Part shown: in pieces, positions 12,446-20,416 of the stretch
How positions within the stretch are numbered: the stretch's first letter is position 1
Layout: each line of letters starts with the position of its first letter
Assembly (NCBI RefSeq): GCF_036053395.1
Contig: NZ_CP107942.1
Span: 9,146,001-9,210,000, forward strand
From: Actinoplanes sp. NBC_00393
Lineage (GTDB): Bacteria > Actinomycetota > Actinomycetes > Mycobacteriales > Micromonosporaceae
Direction: 5' to 3'
DNA: 64,000 nt
Made by a program: the position numbers and the translations under genes
The notes under the pieces: generated by a model
Seen by the model: only the letters and a program-made list of their open reading frames with translations
Databases searched by the model: none
Told to the model about the DNA's origin: nothing

Positions 12446-12838
12446 TTAAAGCCTGTAGAAAGTCACGTAGTGGTCGGGCGTGAAGTAAGCGACCCGACTG
12501 CTGCGATTGACCACGATTCGGTACGCGTCTCGGGCTGCGCCGCGGTTGCGGGAGTAGACGTCGTACTCGCCGTAGGTTGCTGACGGCAGCTGGCCCTCGC
12601 GGTTGTAGAAGCGGCCGCCGGTGTAGTTGTAGTTGCCGTACGGCCACGAGTACCACCCGGCGGAGGTGGGCCAGCCCAGTGACTGCCAGCCGCTGTAGGC
12701 GGTGCGGGCTGCCGCGCACCTGCTGATCGTGCAGCTGTTGTACACAGCGGCCTGCGCGGCGTCTGTCGAGACGGGCGCCACCACTGCGGTGAGTACCAGG
12801 GCCAGGCCGGCGAAGAGCCGGCCGATTCGGGACAGCAT
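12446..12838 (-). CDS. Secreted guanyl-specific ribonuclease (N1/T1/Sa family)
   Basis: 130 aa from ATG 12838, which has CGGAG at good spacing; the upstream ATG at 12892 would only add an unconserved leader. A signal peptide is clear: MLSRIGRLFAGLALVLTAVV, then an Ala-rich cleavage region (DAAQAA). The mature domain of about 100 aa carries the microbial guanyl RNase pattern: GGRFYNREGQLP, TYGEYDVYSR with the catalytic Glu, AYRIVVN with the catalytic Arg, and the C-terminal YFTPDHYVTFYRL with the catalytic His. Two cysteines near the N-terminus (SCTISRC) could form a disulfide. Such enzymes cleave RNA after G outside the cell. No barstar-type inhibitor gene is seen next to it. Confidence 0.87.
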   Translation of the reverse strand: MLSRIGRLFAGLALVLTAVVAPVSTDAAQAAVYNSCTISRCAAARTAYSGWQSLGWPTSAGWYSWPYGNYNYTGGRFYNREGQLPSATYGEYDVYSRNRGAARDAYRIVVNRSSRVAYFTPDHYVTFYRL

Positions 12839-12941
12839 GATCGGACTCCGATGCCATCGAGGGGATGAGACCCGGACATCGACCATCGTCACTGCGGTGG
12901 GAAACCGGCGGTACCTCCCGAACCGGTCATTCCATGGAAGT

Positions 12942-14498
12942 TCAGTTGCTGCCCAGACCGTTCACCCAGTTGACGTATTCGGAGTCCTTGCCAGGCGGCG
13001 GCAGGATCGCGTCCGGCTGCAGGGGTGCGCGCTGGGCCGGTGCGTTGATCCGGGGGTGCTCGGCGGTGTCGATGCCGGTGCGCGGGGCGGGCTGGGCAGC
13101 CGCGAAACCGTCGAACGACGGCGTGGGTGCGGGCGCGGCTGGCGCGGCGGGGGTGGGCTCGGGCGCCGGGCGGCGGGTGCGCCAGCCCCGGCGCAGGCTG
13201 GCGACCGGGCCACCGGACCGGCTCTGCTGACCGGAGAAACGCGGCTCAGGCGAAGCGGATGAGGAAGGAGGCTGGGCGGAGGGGGACGGGGCGGCCTGGA
13301 AAGCAGGCGAAGCAGCCGCCCCCTGGAAGTTCGGCGATGCGGTGCCGGAGTGGCCGAACGGCGTACCCGTGCCGGCGGTAAAGGGTGACCCAGCCGCATT
13401 GGCCGGGGTGTTGTTGGCCAGGTCGGCCAGCGGATGCGGCCGGTCCGGCAGCGTGAACACGCCGGTGTCGGAGGGCCGCAGCTGCGCGTCCGGACGCTTG
13501 GCGGCAGCAGCCGCGACCGCAGCGATCGCGGACTGGCTGGGCGCGTTGCGCTGGGGCAGCGGCGAGCGGCCGGCGCTGGGCTCGGGCGCCGAGTCGGGTG
13601 GGGTGTCGCCCGGCTTGCCCGGCTCTTCCGCGGGGGTGGCTGAGGGGGCGCCGCGCATGATCGCGGCCAGGACCGAGCCGAGTACGCCGGCGCCGCTCGC
13701 GATCATCGCCGCCCAGTAGGGACTGAAGCTGATGTCGGTCGACGAGCCGGGGCCGGCGATGAGGTAGGCGCCGGTGAGCAGGGCCGGTCCCGCCAGGCCG
13801 GTGAGGGCGACGGCGAGGGTCGACATGTTCCGGCCGCGGGCGATCCAGCCGAGGACCAGCCCGGAGAGCAGGGCGAGCACCGGCATGGTGAGGAACGGGG
13901 TGCGCTCGGCGACGGCCGCCGGGATCAGGCTGCCGTCGAGGACGCCGAGACGGACCGAGGCCGGCGTGCGGCCGGGCAGCAGGGACGGTGCGACCGAGAC
14001 CAGGGCGACAACCCAGATCAGTACGCTGAGCACGGCCACGTTCCACCGGGCCACTGCCTTTGCGGCGGCGGCCCACGCGGCGAAGATGCCCGCGGCGGCG
14101 CCGAGTGCCGCGCAGATCCCGATGACCAGAACCGGGCGGATGCCGTCGATCTGCGCGGACCGGGCGGGTTGCATGGTGAGCGGGAGCACCGCCAGCGCGC
14201 CGAGACCGGCGGCGAGGCCCATCGCGAGCGCTCCGCCGGGTCCCACCGGTTGCGGGCGCCACCTGGGGCGGAAGCCGGTTCCGATGATCGCGGCGAGGGC
14301 GGCGGCGGTCATCGTGATCCATGCGACCCAGGCCAGCTGCGCCGTCCATTGATCACGGAGGGTGATATCCAGGTCCAGGTCGAGCCGCACCATGCCGAGC
14401 CCGTAGGCGATGCCGAGCTGGCCGGCTCCGACCACGGCTGCTGCCGCGGACGTAGTGGCCAACAGCTTCACCCAGCTCCGAAATGCCATGCCGGGCAC
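12942..14498 (-). CDS. Polytopic membrane protein with long Pro/Ala-rich C-terminal tail
   Basis: 518 aa, function unknown. The first 285 or so residues contain about eight hydrophobic segments, including LLATTSAAAAVVGAGQLGIAYG, AWITMTAAALAAIIGTG, VLVIGICAALGAAAGIFAAW and VLSVLIWVVALVSVAPSLL. The rest is low-complexity (Pro, Ser, Ala, Gly) and ends in the more conserved-looking EYVNWVNGLGSN. I recognise no catalytic motif. Gene-specific features suggest an actinomycete-specific integral membrane protein. Start ATG 14498 (MPGMAFRSW); ATG 14489 is equally possible. It is divergent from the conservon, with 541 bp between. Confidence 0.75.
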   Translation of the reverse strand: MPGMAFRSWVKLLATTSAAAAVVGAGQLGIAYGLGMVRLDLDLDITLRDQWTAQLAWVAWITMTAAALAAIIGTGFRPRWRPQPVGPGGALAMGLAAGLGALAVLPLTMQPARSAQIDGIRPVLVIGICAALGAAAGIFAAWAAAAKAVARWNVAVLSVLIWVVALVSVAPSLLPGRTPASVRLGVLDGSLIPAAVAERTPFLTMPVLALLSGLVLGWIARGRNMSTLAVALTGLAGPALLTGAYLIAGPGSSTDISFSPYWAAMIASGAGVLGSVLAAIMRGAPSATPAEEPGKPGDTPPDSAPEPSAGRSPLPQRNAPSQSAIAAVAAAAAKRPDAQLRPSDTGVFTLPDRPHPLADLANNTPANAAGSPFTAGTGTPFGHSGTASPNFQGAAASPAFQAAPSPSAQPPSSSASPEPRFSGQQSRSGGPVASLRRGWRTRRPAPEPTPAAPAAPAPTPSFDGFAAAQPAPRTGIDTAEHPRINAPAQRAPLQPDAILPPPGKDSEYVNWVNGLGSN

Positions 14499-14574
14499 GT
14501 TACGGAATGTTCCGCGCCATGCGCCAGTCCGGTCCGCGCTTCTTAAGACAGCCTAAAGTCACGATCTTCATACA

Positions 14575-14598
14575 TCGAAATTATTCGTTCAATTTCGA
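14575..14598. promoter_or_regulatory. Inverted repeat TCGAAATT-N8-AATTTCGA, candidate operator
   Basis: Two perfect 8-bp arms separated by ATTCGTTC within an AT-rich patch of an otherwise GC-rich region. The symmetry and 16-bp centre-to-centre spacing suit a dimeric regulator. It lies about 75 bp upstream of the minus-strand membrane protein start and 440 bp upstream of the conservon. Inference only. Confidence 0.45.
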
Positions 14599-14670
14599 AT
14601 ACGCAGTGTGACTTCTTTGCAACGTACGGGATATTTGCCAGACGACCGTCCGCAGTGGACACTACCCGGC

Positions 14671-14687
14671 ACGGACAGCCTGTCCGT
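14671..14687. promoter_or_regulatory. Inverted repeat ACGGACA-GCC-TGTCCGT, candidate operator
   Basis: Perfect 7-bp arms around a 3-bp spacer, 17 bp in all, inside the intergenic region upstream of the conservon. It resembles the target shape of many actinobacterial dimeric repressors. No T-run follows, so a terminator is less likely. Confidence 0.45.
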
Positions 14688-15039
14688 CACCTGATGCGAA
14701 ACCTTGCGAATGTGAGACGCCTGTCGAAACCCGAGGTCGCGGGACGGAAGTCCCACATAGTGGTTGGAATCGTGATGGTGTTCGGTGACCGCGACATCAC
14801 GGACGGTTGCACGTGACGCATTCGCGCACGTCAACCTCATGGATGCCGCCAAGATCAGCACCCGCGCGCGGTTACCACCAGGACAGCCGTGGCTTTTCCG
14901 GGAGGTTCCAGGCTTCCCAAACGTACCGGCGTTCTGGTGAAATCGCCGCCGTGCCGAAAACGGCGCGGGCTTTGCTGCGGGCACCGGACGGGGCCGGACC
15001 GCAGCCTCCGGCGAGCCGGCTGACCGTGAAGGAGTTGTC

Positions 15040-17895
15040 GTGAGCACGGGATCCTCGACCCTGGCTGCGCGACGTGGTGGCTTCCCGCGCCTTCGGGACG
15101 CGCGGATCCGGGCCAAGCTCGCCGGCCTGCTGTTCCTGCCTCTGGCGGCAGTGCTGGGGCTGGCCGCCGTGCGCCTGGTCGACGTGGGTGAGCGGGCCGG
15201 CGACGCGGGCCGGGTGGCCGACATGGCCGAGCTCGGCACCGACCTGTCCAACCTGACCCGGCTGCTGCACGACGAGCGGATGGCCGCGCTGGCGTACCTG
15301 GGTTCGCCGGATGCCGCCGCCACCGAGTTCCGCGAGTCGGTCAAGTCGGTGGACGCGCAGGTGCAGGTCTTCCGGGAGAACCGGGCCGCGATCACCGAAG
15401 TGCCGGCCCCGGTTACCGACCGGCTGACCCGGATCGATCAGGAACTGACCGCCCTGCCTCAGACCCGCGCCGGCATCGGCGAGCGCAAGGGTGTCGGCGT
15501 GGCCGACGCCGCGCAGCGCTACACCAAGGCCCTCACCAGCCTGTCCGGCTACGAGACCGCGGTCAGCCAGGTCGCCGAACCCGGCGAGGTCTCCGACAAC
15601 CTGCGTGCCCTGGCCGCGTTCACCAAGGCTGAGGCCGCCGCGGCCGAACAGGCGGCGCTGACCTACGTGGCCCGGGTGAGCGGCGACGCCGGCCCGGATC
15701 AGCTCCGCGCCCTCTACGCGATCCAGGCCGTACGGACCGACGCGCTCAACGACTTCCGCACCCTCGCGACGGCACAGCAGATCTCCCTGGTCGACTCGAC
15801 GCTCAGTGACGACACGCTGGCCGGCGCCGACGGCCTCGCGGCCCGGCTGGCCGGCCCGGCCGCGGTGGCGCCGGTCGACATCATCAACTCCTTCACCGAC
15901 GTCATCGAGCTGTTCCGCGGTGTGGAGCGGCAGCTCGACGCGCAGGCGGTGGCCGCCGCCGAGGACGCGAGCAAGCGCCGTACGCAGCAGGCCACCCTCG
16001 AGTTCGTCGTGGTGCTGCTGATCCTGATCGCCGCCGTGGCGATGGCGTTCTACCTGGGCCGCTCGCTGCACCTGTCGGTACGCCGCCTGCGCGAGGGCGC
16101 CCTCGCAGTGGCCAACCGCGACCTGCCCGACGCGGTGCACCGGCTGCAGGACGCGGACAACCTCGGCGAGGGCGGTGTCGACCGGATCATCGCGCAGACC
16201 CGGGACCCGATCCCGGTCACCGAGGCCGACGAGTTCGGCCAGGTCGCCGAGGCGTTCAACATGGTGCACCGGGAGGCCATCCGGGTCGCCGCCGAGCAGG
16301 CCGCGCTGCGGACCAGCGTCTCGACGATGTTCCTCAGCCTGGCCCGGCGCAGCCAGTCCCTGGTCGACCGGATGATCGGCGAGCTGGACCAGATCGAGCG
16401 GATGGAGGAGGACCCGAAGCGGCTCGCCCGCCTCTTCGAGCTGGACCACCTCGCCACCCGGATGCGCCGCAACGATGAGAACCTGCTGGTGCTGGCCGGT
16501 GCCGAGGTCGGCGCCCCGCGCCGGGAGGACGCGCTGCTGGTCGACGCGCTGCGGGCCGCACAGTCCGAGGTGGAGCTCTACCACCGGATCGAGTTCGGCT
16601 CGATCGACACCGACATCCTGATCGGCGCGGCGGCGGTCAACGACGTGGTCCGGCTCATCGCGGAGCTGCTCGACAACGCCACCCGGTTCTCCCCGCCGAA
16701 CACCGTGGTGGTGGCGCACGGCGGCCGGACCGGCGATCACGTCGTGGTGCAGGTCGAGGACCACGGGTTGGGTGTCTCCGCCGAGCAGAGGGAACAGATC
16801 AACCGGCGGCTCGCCGAACCGTCCGAGGTGGACGTCACGGCGTTCCGGCTGATGGGCTTCGCGGTGATCGCGCGGCTGGCCGCCCGGCACGGCATCGGGG
16901 TCGAGCTGCGACCCGGCTACGACGGTGGCACTGTCGCCGAGATCAGCCTGCCCGCCGACATCGTGGTGATGCCCGGCGTGCCCGCCGCACCGGTACGCGC
17001 AGCGAGCTGGACCCGCCCCGGACCACCGCCGCCGGCGTCCATCAGCACGCCGCGGATCCCGGAGTCCCGCCCGCCGATCCGGTCCGCGCCGGCACCGGCC
17101 GAACCGGCTTTCCGCCCGCCGCGCCAGCCCACCGCACCGCCGTCCGAACTGGACCTGCGCCCCACCCCGGATCGGCCGCCACTGCCGTCGCGCAGCCCCA
17201 AGACGGTCGAGGTGCCGGTCCCGGCAGCCGCGTCCGCCGGGTTCGCGGCGCCGGCCGGAGTCACCACGCCGGCCGGTGTGACGTCACCGGGCTGGGGTGC
17301 GGCGGTCGCGGCACTGCCGTCGCTGCCGGAAGTGGCCGCGCAGGTGCCGTCGCAGATGGCGCCCATCCAGGTGGAGATGCAGCACAGCTGGTTCGCCGGT
17401 GACCCGGCCGATCAGCACGGCATGCCGACCGCCGGGTACGCGCCACCGCCCGGGCCGGCGCCGGCAGTCCAGGTCTCCAGCCCGCCGGTGTCGAGCCCAC
17501 CGATCTCCAGCCCACCCGTGTCCAGCCCGCCGGCGGCACCCCGACCACCGGTGGGGGAGGACACCCGGCGGATCGGCCGGGAGGTTCCGAAGGCCGGCTC
17601 GACCGCCGACGACCGGTGGAAGACGGCCGCCGACGAGGGCTGGCACCGGGCGATGGCCGCGGCCATGCCCGCCGACGGGGGAACCACACGATCCGGGCTA
17701 CCGAAACGAGTCCCGCAGGCGCAGCTCGTACCCGGCGGGGTGCAGTCGCCACAGCGGGCGCAGAACCGTCGCAGTCCCGACGAGGTTCGTGGATTGTTGT
17801 CCGCGTACCACCGAGGGGTGCAACGCGGGCGGACGGACGGCGTTGCCGATGTCGCCGCGGCGGCACCACAGGTTCCTAAGGAGAGCGAACAGTGA
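15040..17895 (+). CDS. cvnA: Conservon sensor kinase-like protein (CvnA)
   Basis: 951 aa. Order: membrane segment LAGLLFLPLAAVLGLAAV (about 27-45), an extracytoplasmic helical nitrate/sulfonate-type sensing domain (about 55-320), second membrane segment FVVVLLILIAAVAMAFYL (about 323-340), a HAMP-like segment, a helical dimerisation region (SLARRSQSLVDRMIGELDQIERME), then a HATPase_c domain with N box ELLDNATRFSPP (about 545) and G box VEDHGLGVS. The last 300 residues are Pro/Ala-rich and disordered. Conservon kinases lack an evident partner response regulator and instead act with the next three genes, which here overlap or abut. Start GTG 15040 has AAGGAG upstream. The stop overlaps the next start (GTGA). 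Confidence 0.92.
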   Translation: MSTGSSTLAARRGGFPRLRDARIRAKLAGLLFLPLAAVLGLAAVRLVDVGERAGDAGRVADMAELGTDLSNLTRLLHDERMAALAYLGSPDAAATEFRESVKSVDAQVQVFRENRAAITEVPAPVTDRLTRIDQELTALPQTRAGIGERKGVGVADAAQRYTKALTSLSGYETAVSQVAEPGEVSDNLRALAAFTKAEAAAAEQAALTYVARVSGDAGPDQLRALYAIQAVRTDALNDFRTLATAQQISLVDSTLSDDTLAGADGLAARLAGPAAVAPVDIINSFTDVIELFRGVERQLDAQAVAAAEDASKRRTQQATLEFVVVLLILIAAVAMAFYLGRSLHLSVRRLREGALAVANRDLPDAVHRLQDADNLGEGGVDRIIAQTRDPIPVTEADEFGQVAEAFNMVHREAIRVAAEQAALRTSVSTMFLSLARRSQSLVDRMIGELDQIERMEEDPKRLARLFELDHLATRMRRNDENLLVLAGAEVGAPRREDALLVDALRAAQSEVELYHRIEFGSIDTDILIGAAAVNDVVRLIAELLDNATRFSPPNTVVVAHGGRTGDHVVVQVEDHGLGVSAEQREQINRRLAEPSEVDVTAFRLMGFAVIARLAARHGIGVELRPGYDGGTVAEISLPADIVVMPGVPAAPVRAASWTRPGPPPPASISTPRIPESRPPIRSAPAPAEPAFRPPRQPTAPPSELDLRPTPDRPPLPSRSPKTVEVPVPAAASAGFAAPAGVTTPAGVTSPGWGAAVAALPSLPEVAAQVPSQMAPIQVEMQHSWFAGDPADQHGMPTAGYAPPPGPAPAVQVSSPPVSSPPISSPPVSSPPAAPRPPVGEDTRRIGREVPKAGSTADDRWKTAADEGWHRAMAAAMPADGGTTRSGLPKRVPQAQLVPGGVQSPQRAQNRRSPDEVRGLLSAYHRGVQRGRTDGVADVAAAAPQVPKESEQ

Positions 17896-18299
17896 CCAGG
17901 CCCCCCACCATGCATGACATGGGCTGGCTGCTCAGCAACTTCGCCGACAGCGTCGCCGGCATCGCACACGTCGTGGCCGTTTCAGCGGACGGGATCCTGC
18001 TGGCCTCGTCCCGCGATCTGCCCGGCGACCGTGCGGATCAGCTGGCCGCCATCACCTCAGGCGTGGTCAGTCTCACCGACGGCGCGTCGCGAATGTTCAG
18101 CGCGGGAAAGGTGCAACAGACCATCATCGAAATGGACAGCGGCTATCTTTTCCTGATGTCCATCAGCGACGGTTCCTCGATGGCCGTGCTGGCGGCGCGC
18201 AGTTGCGACGTCGGCCAGGTCGGCTACGAGATGGCCCTGCTGGTGGAACGCGTCGGCGCGGCTTTGTCGCCGGCGGCGCGTGAGGCCGTCAGCCACTAG
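17892..18299 (+). CDS. cvnB: Roadblock/LC7-domain protein (CvnB)
   Basis: 135 aa with a single roadblock/LC7 fold: LLSNFADSVAGIAHVVAVSADGILLASS at the N-terminus, then a dimer-forming beta sheet (GYLFLMSISDGSSMAVLA). Bacterial roadblock proteins such as MglB control small Ras-like GTPases; the partner here is the GTPase two genes downstream. The GTG start overlaps the kinase stop by 4 bp. The C-terminal helix (YEMALLVERVGAALS) is standard. Confidence 0.93.
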   Translation: MTRPPTMHDMGWLLSNFADSVAGIAHVVAVSADGILLASSRDLPGDRADQLAAITSGVVSLTDGASRMFSAGKVQQTIIEMDSGYLFLMSISDGSSMAVLAARSCDVGQVGYEMALLVERVGAALSPAAREAVSH

Positions 18300-18341
18300 A
18301 CGCCGGGGCCGAGACTCTGGCGGAGACGAGGTGACCGCGAC

Positions 18342-18704
18342 ATGACAGAGCCGCACGATCCCCGGGGCAACCTGGTGCGGCCGTACGCGGTCACGCGCGG
18401 CCGGACCGAACCGATCAGGGACATCCCGATCGAGGCGGTCCTCATCGCGACCTCGGCAGCCGTTCAGGAAGCGCGGTTCGCCGGACATGACAAGTACCGC
18501 ATCGCCGTGCTGTGTGAGCCGAAGGCCCAATCGCTCGCCGAACTCGCAGCACTCACCCGGTTACCGCTGGGGGTTACTCGGGTGCTCGTCGCCGACATGG
18601 TGGCCGACGGGCTGTTACAGCTGCACAGTGCCGCTCCCAAGACCGGGTTCACGGAGCGGATGGATCTGCTGGGAAGGGTGTTGAGTGGACTTCGCAAGCT
18701 CTGA
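18342..18704 (+). CDS. cvnC: DUF742 winged-helix protein (CvnC)
   Basis: 120 aa DUF742 protein. The N-terminal LVRPYAVTRGRT motif is the family hallmark, followed by a winged-helix-like region (SLAELAALTRLPLGVTRVLVADMVADGLL). In conservons it is believed to join the complex of kinase, roadblock and GTPase at the membrane. Start ATG 18342 is 42 bp after cvnB behind GGCGGAGACGAGG. Its last 20 bp overlap the GTPase gene, so the two are coupled. Confidence 0.92.
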   Translation: MTEPHDPRGNLVRPYAVTRGRTEPIRDIPIEAVLIATSAAVQEARFAGHDKYRIAVLCEPKAQSLAELAALTRLPLGVTRVLVADMVADGLLQLHSAAPKTGFTERMDLLGRVLSGLRKL

Positions 18705-19317
18705 GCCGGTCGGGATGCGTACGGGGACGCACCCGACAGAGATCACTTCCGCGAAGATCGTCGTCGCCGGTGGCTTCGGCGTCGGCAAGACGACCCTGGT
18801 CGGGGCGGTCTCCGAGATCGAACCGCTGACCACCGAGGCCGTGATGACCGTGGCCGGCGCCGGGATCGACGACTCGTCGAAGGTGCCAGGCAAGGGCAGC
18901 ACCACGGTCGCGATGGACTTCGGCCGGATCACCATGGCCGACGACCTCATCCTGTACCTGTTCGGCACCCCAGGTCAGACCCGGTTCTGGTTCATGTGGG
19001 ACGAACTCATCCGGGGCGCGGTCGGTGCGGCGGTGCTCGTCGACACCCGGCGGCTCACCGACGCGTTCGCACCGCTGGACTACTTCGAGAACCGGCACCT
19101 GCCGTACCTGGTCGCGGTCAACTGCTTCGACAGCGCCCCACGCTACGAACCGGAGGAGGTCCGCGAGGCCCTCGCCATCCCGGCCCGGGTCCCGCTGGTC
19201 ATGTGCGACGCCCGGCACCGCGACTCGGTCAAGGCGGTGCTGATCGGCGTGGTCGAACACGCGATGGCCACGCTCGTCGCCGAGCACGAGAAGGGCCACC
19301 CCACCCCGGTCGGCTAA
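18685..19317 (+). CDS. cvnD: Conservon small GTPase (CvnD)
   Basis: 210 aa Ras-like GTPase. The P loop is AGGFGVGKTT (about 28-37); the switch II motif is FGTPGQTRFWFMW, with TPGQ in place of the usual DxxGQ; and the base-recognition loop is VNCFD rather than NKxD, as is normal for this family (MglA-like, ATP/GTP-binding). The start GTG 18685 lies inside cvnC. It is the last gene of the conservon; the foldback repeat element begins 16 bp after its stop. Confidence 0.92.
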   Translation: MDFASSEPVGMRTGTHPTEITSAKIVVAGGFGVGKTTLVGAVSEIEPLTTEAVMTVAGAGIDDSSKVPGKGSTTVAMDFGRITMADDLILYLFGTPGQTRFWFMWDELIRGAVGAAVLVDTRRLTDAFAPLDYFENRHLPYLVAVNCFDSAPRYEPEEVREALAIPARVPLVMCDARHRDSVKAVLIGVVEHAMATLVAEHEKGHPTPVG

Positions 19318-19332
19318 CCAAGATCAACCCCC

Positions 19333-19790
19333 TTCCCGGTACGCGTGAACCCGTCCCGCCGATTTTCGCCGTCCCCCACTACGACGCGAGCACCAGCCAC
19401 TCAAGGCCCCACCGCGCCCGCCGGGAAACAGCACGCCCCCAGCTGCCACCCAGCGCTGCTTCGCAGCGCCGAAACAGCGCTCGCTGACAGCCGGGTTAGT
19501 CGGGCTGACCGCCACGGTTGCTTCCGCCCGCCGGAGGCAGCGCTGGGTGACAGCCGGGTTTGTTGGGCTGACCGTCAGGGTTGCTTCCGCGCGCTGGAGG
19601 CAGCGCTGGGTGACAGCTGGGTTGGCTGGCTGACCGTCAGCGCTGCTTCGCAGCGCGGGAAGCAGCCGTGGGGGTCAGCTGGCCATCTGGTATTTCCCGG
19701 CGGTCGCGGTGGGGCCGGGAGTGGGCTGGTGATCGCGTCGTAGTGGGGGACGGCGAAAATTCGGCGGGACGGGTTCGCGCGTACCCGGAA
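19333..19790. repeat. Foldback element: about 97-bp inverted arms around 62-63 bp tandem repeats
   Basis: The left arm (19333-19428) and right arm (19693-19790) are inverted copies of each other at about 90% identity; the shared core includes GAACCCGTCCCGCCGA, TTTTCGCCGTCCCCCACTAC and CCGCCGGGAAA. Between them are tandem units: a partial one at about 19452-19502, then 19503-19565, 19566-19627 and a shortened, diverged one at 19628-19680. The unit consensus begins GGCTGACCGTCAGGGTTGC and contains GGCAGCGCTGGGTGACAGC. No open frame in it looks like a protein. The size and structure fit a non-autonomous foldback or MITE-like element, or a large structured-RNA module. Adjacent to an IS5-type relic. 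Units of the same kind occur in coding sequence at 6162-6284. Confidence 0.8.
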
Positions 19791-19849
19791 TGGTCTTAAG
19801 GCCGTGTGTCTTTGGGGGCGTTGAAGCGCAAGGTCGTTCGTTGACCGTG

Positions 19850-20408
19850 CGTCGGTGACGTGGAGAAGTGCTGCCCGGACGCGTTGTGGCATCTGGCATC
19901 GCCGGTTCGCCGAGGGGGCGCAGGTCGGGGTGATGATCGCTTCGGTTGACCGGGGCAAACCCGGCAGCAAGATCCTCGCGATCGGTGAGCGCGGCGGTCC
20001 GCCCTTACATGTGGAGATCTCCGCCGCGAACCTCAATGACCACCGGATGCTGCAGGACATGGTCGACGGCGTTCGACCGGTCCGCCAGCCGATCGGGCGT
20101 CCGCGCAAGAGGCCGGCCAAGCTGCACGCAGACAAGGGCTACGACTTCCCGGCTGCCGCGAACTGCTGCGTGCCCGCAACATCATCCTCGGGATCGCCCG
20201 CAAGGGCATCGAGTCCTCGAAACGCCTCGGCCGGCACCGCTACGTCATCGAACGCTGCCTGGAATGGCTGACCCGCTTCCGCCGGCTGGTCCGCCGCTAC
20301 GAACGCATCGGTATGCACTACCTCGGATTCCTGCGCCTAGCCTGCGCTCTGATCTGCTACCGCCGCGCCGACCGGCTCGGCCTGTTGGCCAGCAACAACC
20401 CCAACTGA
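19850..20408 (+). pseudogene. Truncated, frameshifted IS5-family transposase relic
   Basis: Two frames together give the C-terminal half of an IS5-type DDE transposase. The first frame holds SVDRGKPGSK, PLHVEISAANLNDH, a GRPRKRPAKLHADKGYDFP stretch with the second Asp, and stops making sense at about 20155. From about 20163 another frame continues ELLRARNIILGIARKG, HRYVIERCLEWLTRFRRL with the catalytic Glu, and HYLGFLRLACALICYRRA, ending TGA 20406. A net one-base change near 20150-20165 separates the frames. The N-terminal third including the first catalytic Asp is absent, and no terminal inverted repeats are visible. It is dead and ends 8 bp from the hemD-like stop. Confidence 0.87.
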
Positions 20409-20416
20409 CGCACGGT

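Larger units (their letters stand above)
14499..15039. other. Gene-free intergenic region between divergent membrane-protein and conservon genes
   Basis: 541 bp without a supportable gene. The part at about 14545-14630 is AT-rich compared with the surroundings and holds one perfect inverted repeat; another lies at 14671-14687. It probably carries both divergent promoters. The last 20 bases contain the AAGGAG ribosome binding site of the conservon kinase. Confidence 0.6.

Noticed and set aside
14872..16890. Long frame antisense to the conservon kinase
   Set aside because: Composition is that of an antisense shadow, and the sense protein has clear domains and a ribosome binding site.
19452..19680. 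CRISPR-like array
   Set aside because: The 62-63 bp units are directly tandem with no unique spacers, so not a CRISPR array.
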